A stretch of DNA of 39,487 bases, taken from NCBI GenBank assembly GCA_003247135.1, contig QKAW01000037.1, positions 1-39,487 on the forward strand, written 5' to 3'. Below, in pieces: positions 28,601-35,042 of the stretch. Under the pieces are notes generated by a model. It worked only from the letters and a program-made list of their open reading frames with translations. It did not search any database and was not told the DNA's origin. The translations under genes and the position numbers were made by a program. How positions within the stretch are numbered: position 1 is the stretch's first letter; each line of letters starts with the position of its first letter. The stretch is from Spirochaetales bacterium (GTDB lineage Bacteria; Spirochaetota; Spirochaetia; DSM-2461).

Positions 28601-28912
28601 TCTAATGATGATTATGAGATGACAATTGATGATGGGGATATACAGACCTCACCTGATGAAGATGTGTTACCGGGAACTGAAGATGTGGATCTTTCACAAC
28701 TTGACTCACTAGTAACATTCGATGATGATAATAAACCAAGAAAATTCTCAGATAGAATAAAACCGGAGTTAAAAGATGAAATTAAATCTGTTTTATCCTA
28801 TATGGATGTTCTACTGGAATCCCTTCCGGAAGATAAGATAAAGGAATTTGTAGAGAGTGAACATTTTAATGTTTACAAAAAACTGTTCAGTGAATTAGAA
28901 ATAGAGGATTAA
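25667..28912 (+). CDS. Giant acidic repeat protein with 48 EDDINL hexapeptides
   Basis: A 1081-residue, extremely acidic protein of unknown function. It has no signal peptide or membrane helix, so it is probably cytoplasmic. In order: an acidic N-terminus, a short coiled coil (about 50-85, SIEAIKALSQELINLRKEI), an acidic region, 48 hexapeptides EDDINL (one is EDDINF) plus a final EDDIEL (residues 356-649), five copies of an ESxDxxDEFGxDF-type motif (about 765-890), a TDDIE pentapeptide run (about 854-878), and a non-repetitive helical C-terminus (from about 1020, with VLSYMDVLLESLPEDKI). Only that C-terminus looks like an ordinary globular or docking domain. GAGG precedes the ATG. The stop overlaps the start of the next gene by one base, tying it to the DUF115 cluster. 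Confidence 0.85.
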   Translation: MAADLTKNPDDFELYGTFTDDVELDPDTQDEMDDYDKQEDSFDSMDDIGVSLPINSIEAIKALSQELINLRKEIHDLKVEIAAANNSPKIKNEIVEDKTDSESKGFFDNEDEESITLTFDELDNLDSLVENEIEFEEPNYDSSFDQIDTDDIIDKSEDELDINSAQILPENEIQDDDILDDALLNDSNLFDEEDPALSQLSTDEFDDEFDHEIPGIDTSKITELSENDIKKLREEKINNQKIDDNSDEDEIIITKEDFPGSDPFAGEDEIDFDIDNVAIPESHYDFDIDDVTDEFSQNDFEIEESEKTEAQESDEIEVSIEVADDIDQSDEIDLDSIEVGKSDKAETSLIDEISIEDDINLEDDINLEDDINLEDDINLEDDINLEDDINLEDDINLEDDINLEDDINLEDDINLEDDINLEDDINFEDDINLEDDINLEDDINLEDDINLEDDINLEDDINLEDDINLEDDINLEDDINLEDDINLEDDINLEDDINLEDDINLEDDINLEDDINLEDDINLEDDINLEDDINLEDDINLEDDINLEDDINLEDDINLEDDINLEDDINLEDDINLEDDINLEDDINLEDDINLEDDINLEDDINLEDDINLEDDINLEDDINLEDDINLEDDINLEDDINLEDDIELDGLAIDSIDIDDIETEEITDFNLEDEEDNIENIEIEDNLDIDSIENEEINMDSDGDIHEDIFSESNSEDFDIEDIELDESNVVEVKDNLSDSYKQSTPETPKTEISTDKNINSESDIESIDMSDEFGLDFDSTETDGSDDIESVDIGDEFGLDFSTEDNDESGEDFESIDVADEFGIDFDSDEKDDEIESVDMGDEFGIDFDSETDDIETDDIETDEIETDDIETDDIETVNIEDEFGLDFEEDETDEDSSLNDAESEDELEVKIAEKAKEIADELTKKVSDQVSDFDIDDDFLSDIDLDEDDSNILIETNDELEKQLDAKEEEKPIVISNDDYEMTIDDGDIQTSPDEDVLPGTEDVDLSQLDSLVTFDDDNKPRKFSDRIKPELKDEIKSVLSYMDVLLESLPEDKIKEFVESEHFNVYKKLFSELEIED
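26732..27613 (+). repeat. 49 tandem 18-bp units encoding EDDINL
   Basis: 882 bases of perfect-register 18-bp units. Units 1-48 read EDDINL except unit 12 (EDDINF), and unit 49 reads EDDIEL. Synonymous variants occur in runs: units 1-5 use ATA AAT CTA, 6-8 ATA AAT CTT, 13-17 ATT AAC CTT, 19-23 ATA AAC CTA and 37-42 ATA AAT CTT. This shows growth by tandem duplication while the peptide stayed fixed. The array length is likely to vary between strains and may be collapsed in short-read assemblies. Confidence 0.98.
27961..28341 (+). repeat. Five imperfect ESxDxxDEFGxDF coding repeats
   Basis: Inside the giant acidic gene, five copies of a motif around DEFG(L/I)DF, preceded by ESIDM, ESVDI, ESIDV, ESVDM or TVNIE, are spaced by acidic linkers of varying length. 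They are more diverged than the hexapeptides and so look older. Confidence 0.75.
28226..28300 (+). repeat. Five tandem 15-bp units encoding TDDIE
   Basis: Five consecutive 15-bp units read ACT GAT GAT ATA/ATT GAA; the third has GAA for the second Asp codon (TDEIE). The run lies between the fourth and fifth DEFGxDF motifs. Confidence 0.9.
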
Positions 28913-29835
28913 TGGGTCTTCTACAAAAAGCAAAAGAGCAGAATTTATACACTCCAGAAACAAGAAATGTACAAATAGATAGTATTCTCGAAAGACTTAA
29001 TGGGGTAAAAAATAAAATAGAATTTTATCCCATTGTTTTTAAAGAATTAGTAAATTTGCTTAATATTGAAAAGGGAGCTTTTCTTATTCAAGAGTCTGAT
29101 ATTTTTACATTATCCTCAATAATTGGATATGATATTACAACTTTAAACAGACTCCGAATATCTTACGAAGAATTTCAGGAATTTCAAAAAACAAAAGAAC
29201 TGGAAATAATTAGAAAATATTTTTCCATTAGAGAGTTTGTTACAATGAATAAGGTAAATATATATCCTTTTCATAGCAATAATGATGTAAAAGCGTTACT
29301 TCTAATATCAGAGTATAAAACGGAAAACCAACCTTCAGAAAGTGAAATAATAAGTTATATTAGCCAAATAGAACACTTAATTAATGAGAACCCACTAAAT
29401 AAGCTTAAATCAATTAAAATCCATGGTAATGATATAAAAGAGAGTATTACAAATCATTTACAGAAAATTAAAAATTCAACAAACCGAGTAGTTTTTATAA
29501 AAATAAGCATGAATAATCTTATCAAACAGATTAAAGAGATGGATAACTTTGCAGTTAATAGTAATATTATTAATAGTGCTATCAAAATGCTGACATCTTT
29601 TACTAAGGATCGGGGAAGAGTATATCAACTCTATAACAACGATATACTAATTACATTAATAGACAGTAACGATTCAGTAAATATAATGATTGTTCAACAA
29701 CAAATTAGTAATGCGTTTAAGACAATTTTTTCAGCAAACCTTACCCTTCTGGACCTAAACTTTGAAACATTAATATGGAAAAATAACTCACTGGAAACAA
29801 TACTGGATCATTTTATTCAAGATGAACTTAATTAA
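28912..29835 (+). CDS. Soluble protein with degenerate GGDEF-like domain, possible GAF N-terminus
   Basis: A 307-residue cytoplasmic protein with no clear family match by eye. The N-terminal half (about 12-150) has a GAF-like pattern (FYPIVFKELVNLLNIEKGAFLI, then SSIIGYD). The C-terminal part (about 180-305) has the strand-helix order of a GGDEF domain: RVVFIKISMNNL, then VYQLYNNDILITLI where a true enzyme has YRLGGDEFxILL, so the active-site loop is YNNDI (241-245). It should be unable to make cyclic di-GMP and might bind a ligand or a protein. Overlaps of 1 base upstream and 14 bases downstream tie it to the acidic protein and the first DUF115 gene. GAGG lies five bases before the ATG. Confidence 0.65.
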   Translation: MGLLQKAKEQNLYTPETRNVQIDSILERLNGVKNKIEFYPIVFKELVNLLNIEKGAFLIQESDIFTLSSIIGYDITTLNRLRISYEEFQEFQKTKELEIIRKYFSIREFVTMNKVNIYPFHSNNDVKALLLISEYKTENQPSESEIISYISQIEHLINENPLNKLKSIKIHGNDIKESITNHLQKIKNSTNRVVFIKISMNNLIKQIKEMDNFAVNSNIINSAIKMLTSFTKDRGRVYQLYNNDILITLIDSNDSVNIMIVQQQISNAFKTIFSANLTLLDLNFETLIWKNNSLETILDHFIQDELN

Positions 29836-31315
29836 AACAAAAGACAACAACTATACAGTAAATATAAATAATATATTTATACACTCAAAATACTCACCAC
29901 TAAAAGAAGCAGAAAAATTAATTTTAAACAAAATTTCCAACACCACAACAGTAGTTGTTATTGGTCCAGCCTTGGGATATTTATATAAAATCCTCGAAAT
30001 TATCCATCCAACAATAACCGTAATAGGAATTCCACTAAGTAAAGAGCTTGGGGAAATCTCAGTAGAGCTTAATAAAACCGATAGAAAACAGTGGGATACG
30101 ATTACTGATCTACATGATTTTTTGACAAAAAATATCACTATATTTAACATAAAAGGTCTTCAAATTGTTGAATGGGAGCCTACATCCCGGGCTTTTCCAG
30201 AATTATCCACTACTGTTAATAAAATTATTGGAACTCATATAAGACGGTTAAATGGAAACCTGTTAACTACAGCACGATTTGGAAAATTATGGATAAGAAA
30301 TTCTTTAAAAAACTACTTATTGATTGAAAAATATATTGCAAGTATAGAAATAAACAAACCAATAGTGATCGCTGCATCGGGAAAAAGCTTAAACAGTTAT
30401 ATCCCGGCATTAAAGAGTACACGTAACAATATTTTTTTAATTTCATTATCCTCGGCCAATTTGGCATTGGAGTATTTTAATATAAAGCCGGATATAACAT
30501 TCTCAACAGATCCTGGTTATTACTCAAAACTTCATTTAAAGACCCAATGTGACTTTATATCAATGCCTCTCACCAATTCATCATCAGTAAAGTCACCTAC
30601 ACTTGTTATTAACCAATCCAATATTTTTGAAGAAGAGATAATTAAAGCAGGAGAAATACCTGCAATAAAGATTAATGAAAATGGTACTGTTGCTGGGACT
30701 GCTCTGGAATTTGCATTAAAAAATTCTAATCAAAACATCTATCTTGTTGGTCAGGATCTTGCAGCTGAAGATATTATAACCCATACAACACCTTATGCTT
30801 TTGATAACCTAATAAAAACGATGGAAGATAAAACAACACCTCACTACTCAATAATGTTTTCAAGGTGGATAAATCAGGGGATCAGTTTTAAAACATATAG
30901 AGATTGGTATGAGAGCGTATCTAAAAGTTATCCTAACAGGATACAACGTATAAACGATACAGGAATAAAAAAAATTAATGGAATAGAGGATATTACTGAA
31001 ATAAATTTTATCAATCAGATAAAAAATATGGATACGAGTAAATTATCATCAGATATAAAAGTGATAAATGGGAAACCAAAAGAGATGAGACAGCAGGATG
31101 TTTATAAAATTCTTAATAATTGGATAAATATCTTCACAAAGGAAGATTTTTCAAAAAATCCACTATTTTATTTAACTTCTACTTCAATTTATACCGATGT
31201 AAATAGTAAGGCTTTATCAAAACCGGAAAAAGATCTTTTAGTACAGAAGGGAAAAGATGAGTCTATACTATTTCTCAAGAGGTTAATGTCACTTTATGGA
31301 AGGAAATTACTTTAA
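29822..31315 (+). CDS. DUF115 family protein A (Maf/MptE-like, possible glycosyltransferase)
   Basis: A 497-residue protein of the DUF115 family, which includes the motility accessory factors (Maf) that put nonulosonic acids on flagellin and, more remotely, archaeal MptE. An N-terminal Rossmann-like part (VVVIGPALGYLYKIL, about 41-55) precedes the DUF115 core at about 180-400: IVIAASGKSLNSYIPAL, then ALEYFNIKPDITFSTDPG with the family's GIxPDxxxxxD pattern, then GTVAGTALEFAL and IYLVGQDLA. The core motifs look intact, but this copy is more diverged than the next one (AASGKSL for AAGPSL). The start overlaps the previous gene by 14 bases and no strong Shine-Dalgarno sequence is seen. The acceptor and donor sugar are not readable. 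Confidence 0.8.
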   Translation: MNLIKTKDNNYTVNINNIFIHSKYSPLKEAEKLILNKISNTTTVVVIGPALGYLYKILEIIHPTITVIGIPLSKELGEISVELNKTDRKQWDTITDLHDFLTKNITIFNIKGLQIVEWEPTSRAFPELSTTVNKIIGTHIRRLNGNLLTTARFGKLWIRNSLKNYLLIEKYIASIEINKPIVIAASGKSLNSYIPALKSTRNNIFLISLSSANLALEYFNIKPDITFSTDPGYYSKLHLKTQCDFISMPLTNSSSVKSPTLVINQSNIFEEEIIKAGEIPAIKINENGTVAGTALEFALKNSNQNIYLVGQDLAAEDIITHTTPYAFDNLIKTMEDKTTPHYSIMFSRWINQGISFKTYRDWYESVSKSYPNRIQRINDTGIKKINGIEDITEINFINQIKNMDTSKLSSDIKVINGKPKEMRQQDVYKILNNWINIFTKEDFSKNPLFYLTSTSIYTDVNSKALSKPEKDLLVQKGKDESILFLKRLMSLYGRKLL

Positions 31316-32966
31316 TAGTAACATTTTAGCTTTAGCTAATTCTAATAGCAATCTGGCAATAGATTTAAAAAAGAATTCTATTTCCGAAGGTGATTATCCC
31401 TTTATTGAAGCAAAAAGTGGGGATTTAGTACCATGTCTTGACATTGACCTAAAAAAAGCTCTTCATTCAAAAATTGATCCTAAAAAAGAGGGTTTAAAAT
31501 TTTTATCAATGTATAAAAATCGGGGATTTTTAATATTTCTAGGAATGGGTGGAGCATATCATATAAAACCTTTTATTGAAAAAAATGAATTTTCAACAAT
31601 TCTTATTATAGATAAAGACATACAGAGACTAAAAGCAACCCTTGAACACCTTAATTTAAAAGATATTTTTTTGAATCCGGCAATAAATATTTTAATAGAT
31701 CCTGCCCCAGAAGAGTTATATAAATTTATTGTTGATAATTATATCCCGGCTATTTGTGGAGATGTAACAACCATACCCTTAACACCTAGAGTTTTGTCAG
31801 AAGAAAAGTTTTTTGAAGAGTGTGTACAAACCATTAAAAGTGCTCTAGATAGAATTTCCGATGACTACACAGTACAAACAAGATTTGGTAAAAAATGGTT
31901 CACCAATACACTGGCTAACATAGTTACTCAAAAAGGTAAAAAAAATATACTTAAACCAGTTAAAAAAGCAATTATAACTGCTGCTGGTCCTTCACTGGAA
32001 AATAATATAGAAGAGATAAGAGAAAAACAAAAAGAGGCAACACTTATAGCAACAGATACAACTGCCCCTGCTCTTTTGGCATACGGCATAAAACCGGATA
32101 TTATTGTTTCAATAGATTGTCAGCATATTAGTTATTACCACTTTTTAAAACAAATACCTAAAGATATTCCTCTTGTTCTTGATATTGCATCACCACGAAA
32201 ATTATCAAAAATGTTCGATAATGTTCACTATTTTATAAGTGGTCATCCTTTTAGTCAGTATATAAGTAAAAAATATAAAACATTTCCATATTTAAAAACT
32301 TCTGGAGGAAGTGTTACCCATGCTGCAATCTCACTAGCTAATGCATTAAACGCAAAGGATATTTTTCTCTATGGAGCTGACTTTTCCTACCCATTAGGTA
32401 AAAGTTATTCCAGAGGTACCTACATATATGACTATTTTAACAAAAGCTGTTCAAAAATTAATTCCTTGGAAAATTCATTCTTTAGCTTTATTATGCAAAG
32501 TAAAGATATTATAATTGAAGAGTGTGGAGATGGGTTCAGATATATAACAAAACCAATGGTTGGATACAAAAATAATCTTGAGTCAGAGTGTAAGTGTATT
32601 TCAAGCAGAATACACGTAGGTGTAGGATTAGGAAGTAAGTTAAATATATATCAAGATGAAAATTTCAAAGAAGGGAATATTTTTTCTATTTTTTCAGAAG
32701 GTAATTTAAAAATTTCCAGCAAAAAATTCCTACAAAATTATAAAGAGGTATTACAAACCCTGCCCAATATTATTTTTCCTCTAGATGCCTATATTAATAG
32801 TTTAAATAAAGAGCAGCAGTTAGTTTGGCTAACTATTATACCTGTTCTGGCTAGTCTTAGAGGAGATGATGACTTGACAGATGAACTTATAAAAAAAACA
32901 ATAAAATGGATGATTTCCAGAATTGATAGACATATATTTATGGAGGAACAGAAAAAGGGTGCATAA
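31296..32966 (+). CDS. DUF115 family protein B (Maf/MptE-like, possible glycosyltransferase)
   Basis: Second DUF115 paralog, 556 residues, overlapping the first by 20 bases. The N-terminal Rossmann-like segment FLGMGGAYHIKPFIEK is followed by the DUF115 core (about 225-440): AIITAAGPSLENNIEEI, ATLIATDTTAPALLAYGIKPDIIVSID, TSGGSVTHAAISLANAL and DIFLYGADFSYP. These match the consensus more closely than copy A. Bacterial relatives are flagellin O-glycosyltransferases. In spirochaetes the acceptor could be a flagellar filament protein, but nothing in the sequence proves it. AAGAGG lies upstream of the ATG. Two tandem copies suggest different acceptors or donors, or a heteromeric enzyme. Confidence 0.85.
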   Translation: MEGNYFNSNILALANSNSNLAIDLKKNSISEGDYPFIEAKSGDLVPCLDIDLKKALHSKIDPKKEGLKFLSMYKNRGFLIFLGMGGAYHIKPFIEKNEFSTILIIDKDIQRLKATLEHLNLKDIFLNPAINILIDPAPEELYKFIVDNYIPAICGDVTTIPLTPRVLSEEKFFEECVQTIKSALDRISDDYTVQTRFGKKWFTNTLANIVTQKGKKNILKPVKKAIITAAGPSLENNIEEIREKQKEATLIATDTTAPALLAYGIKPDIIVSIDCQHISYYHFLKQIPKDIPLVLDIASPRKLSKMFDNVHYFISGHPFSQYISKKYKTFPYLKTSGGSVTHAAISLANALNAKDIFLYGADFSYPLGKSYSRGTYIYDYFNKSCSKINSLENSFFSFIMQSKDIIIEECGDGFRYITKPMVGYKNNLESECKCISSRIHVGVGLGSKLNIYQDENFKEGNIFSIFSEGNLKISSKKFLQNYKEVLQTLPNIIFPLDAYINSLNKEQQLVWLTIIPVLASLRGDDDLTDELIKKTIKWMISRIDRHIFMEEQKKGA

Positions 32967-32981
32967 AACTACTTTTTTTTG

Positions 32982-32987
32982 TATAAT
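32982..32987 (+). promoter_or_regulatory. TATAAT six bases before an ATG (possible leaderless start)
   Basis: A perfect -10 hexamer sits six bases before the ATG at 32994, and no Shine-Dalgarno sequence is present. No good -35 box is found at the right distance. It could be a promoter giving a leaderless message, or a chance match in AT-rich DNA. Confidence 0.3.
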
Positions 32988-32993
32988 AATTTA

Positions 32994-35042
32994 ATGAAAA
33001 GAATAATTGCAAGGCTATACATAACAGTAATGACTATTCTGATCCTATTCGGTCTTATACTGTTATTAAACGAGATTAGAGTTTCTCGGAATGAATATAT
33101 TAACCAATCTATTAAAATTTCTGAAGATACTCAGAAGATGATAGAAGAAAACTGGTTTAAATTTAAGAATTTTCAAAATCAGGAATTATCTAATTCTATA
33201 AAAGATTTTATGAATAAAAATTCAAATATTCACTCCATAATAATATATTCAAAAGATAAAGGTTTAATAAAATTTAACTCAAAATATAATGACAGAGCTT
33301 TCCTTCTAAACAGTCTTATTCCAAATGATCCACTTTGGAATCTAAGACCGGAATACTCATTTAACTGGTGGGATAAATTTAACAATAATATTATTAGTAC
33401 ACCGATTAATATATCTGAAAATGGTTACGGATTTGATTTGATATATAATGTTTTATCTACAGAACAAGTGGCAAAAGTTTTAAGAGATGCAATTATTATA
33501 ATTTTAATTTTTATATTCCTTACAATTATTGTAATTTTAATATTCAGCAGGTGGAAAAATAAATTTTCCATTGCAGAATTTGATGATAAAGCCTTTGAGA
33601 GACAAAATAGTCCTGGAATTGATATAGAAAAGGAAAAATCTCCGGTTATAGATGATGAGTTTGAAGATGAAATTGAATTTGATGATTTAAATGAGGACTC
33701 TATTGAGAATATTCTTGAAGAGTCTGATAATTATCTGGATGGAATATCAAATGTAAAAGGTTCAGTTAGTAACTCTGATGATGATTTCTCATTTGACATG
33801 GATACCGATGACTCTCTTGATGATTTCTCCCTAGACATGGATAAAACCAATGACTCAAGTGATGACTTCTCCCTGGATATGGATGAAGAGACTGAAGATG
33901 CTCTAGATGACTTCTCACTGGATATGGATGAAGCTGATGACTCAGTTGATGACTTCTCACTGGATATGGATGAAGCTGATGACTCCGGTGATGACTTCTC
34001 ACTGGATATGGAAGAAGAATCAGAAGATGCTCTAGATGACTTCTCTCTTGATATGGGTGAAGAGACTGAAGATGCTCTAGATGACTTCTCTCTTGATATG
34101 GATGAAGAGACTGAAGATGCTCTAGATGACTTCTCTCTGGATATGGAAGAAGAATCAGAAGATGCTCTAGATGACTTCTCTCTTGATATGGATGAAGAAT
34201 CAGAAGATGCTCTAGATGACTTCTCTCTGGATATGGATGAAGAGACTGAAGATGCTTTAGATGACTTCTCACTGGATATGGATGAAGAGACTGAAGATGC
34301 TTTAGATGACTTCTCACTGGATATGGATGAAGAGACTGAAACCTTAGGTGATCTGGATGAATCTCTGGATGATTTAGATCTGGATAATAATGCAGATACA
34401 TCCTACGACCTTGATGATTTTGCACTGGATGAAGGAACCAATGACCAAGGGTATAATCTGGACAGTTTTTCATTAGATGATGAAATTACTAACGAAAGTT
34501 TTGAAGATATTGATATGACACCAGAAATCATTGAAGCTGCAAATGATATAAATGACCTCCCGGATATGGATATTGAGGATGAGATATTAAATGAAGCTTT
34601 AGTTTCCTATACAGTAAAAGCATCAGAAGAGCTAGGTCCTGATTTAAGTTCAATGCTTGAAAAGGCATCTATTATTAAAAGTGATGTAACAATAGCAGTT
34701 ATAGACTCAGACAGTTCAAGTAATGTGCAAAAAGAAATTATAGGAAAATATTCTGATAGTACTAGCGGTATTTACAATTTATCCAATGATAAGATTGTTA
34801 TAACCTTTAAAGATTCATCATCTAGTTCCTCAAAAATTATTAAAAAAATTATTGAAGAATCATTAAGTAACAAACTTGATATATGTGTTGGTCTAAGTTC
34901 AATGAGTAGAAGAAATGTAGGTGAGAATAGATTATTAGCAGAAGCATTAAAAGCTCTCGAAAAAGCCCAGGAGTTAGGTAAAAACATAATGGCATTTAAA
35001 CCGGATACAAAAAAATACAACGATTTTATTAAAAATAGTTAA
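32994..35042 (+). CDS. Two-pass membrane protein with acidic tandem repeats and degenerate GGDEF-like domain
   Basis: About 682 residues, unknown function. Membrane helix 1 (about 5-26) and helix 2 (about 165-188) enclose a periplasmic domain of some 135 residues. The cytoplasmic part holds an acidic linker, 13 repeats built on DDFSLDMDEETEDAL (263-449), another acidic stretch, and a C-terminal domain (about 550-682) patterned like GGDEF. In that domain YNLSNDKIVITF replaces YRLGGDEFxILL (SNDKI at 597-601), and the end reads ICVGLSS...LAEALKALEKAQELGKN, like the last GGDEF helix. It should be catalytically dead. The ATG at 32994 is preferred to an in-frame TTG at 32979 because translation then begins right at the membrane helix. 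It ends the cluster, overlapping the convergent permease gene by 14 bases. Confidence 0.75.
   Translation: MKRIIARLYITVMTILILFGLILLLNEIRVSRNEYINQSIKISEDTQKMIEENWFKFKNFQNQELSNSIKDFMNKNSNIHSIIIYSKDKGLIKFNSKYNDRAFLLNSLIPNDPLWNLRPEYSFNWWDKFNNNIISTPINISENGYGFDLIYNVLSTEQVAKVLRDAIIIILIFIFLTIIVILIFSRWKNKFSIAEFDDKAFERQNSPGIDIEKEKSPVIDDEFEDEIEFDDLNEDSIENILEESDNYLDGISNVKGSVSNSDDDFSFDMDTDDSLDDFSLDMDKTNDSSDDFSLDMDEETEDALDDFSLDMDEADDSVDDFSLDMDEADDSGDDFSLDMEEESEDALDDFSLDMGEETEDALDDFSLDMDEETEDALDDFSLDMEEESEDALDDFSLDMDEESEDALDDFSLDMDEETEDALDDFSLDMDEETEDALDDFSLDMDEETETLGDLDESLDDLDLDNNADTSYDLDDFALDEGTNDQGYNLDSFSLDDEITNESFEDIDMTPEIIEAANDINDLPDMDIEDEILNEALVSYTVKASEELGPDLSSMLEKASIIKSDVTIAVIDSDSSSNVQKEIIGKYSDSTSGIYNLSNDKIVITFKDSSSSSSKIIKKIIEESLSNKLDICVGLSSMSRRNVGENRLLAEALKALEKAQELGKNIMAFKPDTKKYNDFIKNS
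33780..34340 (+). repeat. 13 tandem units encoding DDFSLDM-type acidic repeats
   Basis: Thirteen in-frame units of 13-15 codons (about 39-45 bp), each opening with DDFSLDM (the first DDFSFDM) followed by a variable acidic tail such as DEETEDAL, EEESEDAL or DEADDSG. Later units are nearly identical in DNA and the first ones are more diverged, which suggests recent expansion at the 3' side. Confidence 0.95.

Noticed and set aside
33766..34473. Minus-strand frame rich in HPYP/RSHLEHL repeats
   Set aside because: Antisense shadow of the DDFSLDM repeats in the membrane protein gene.
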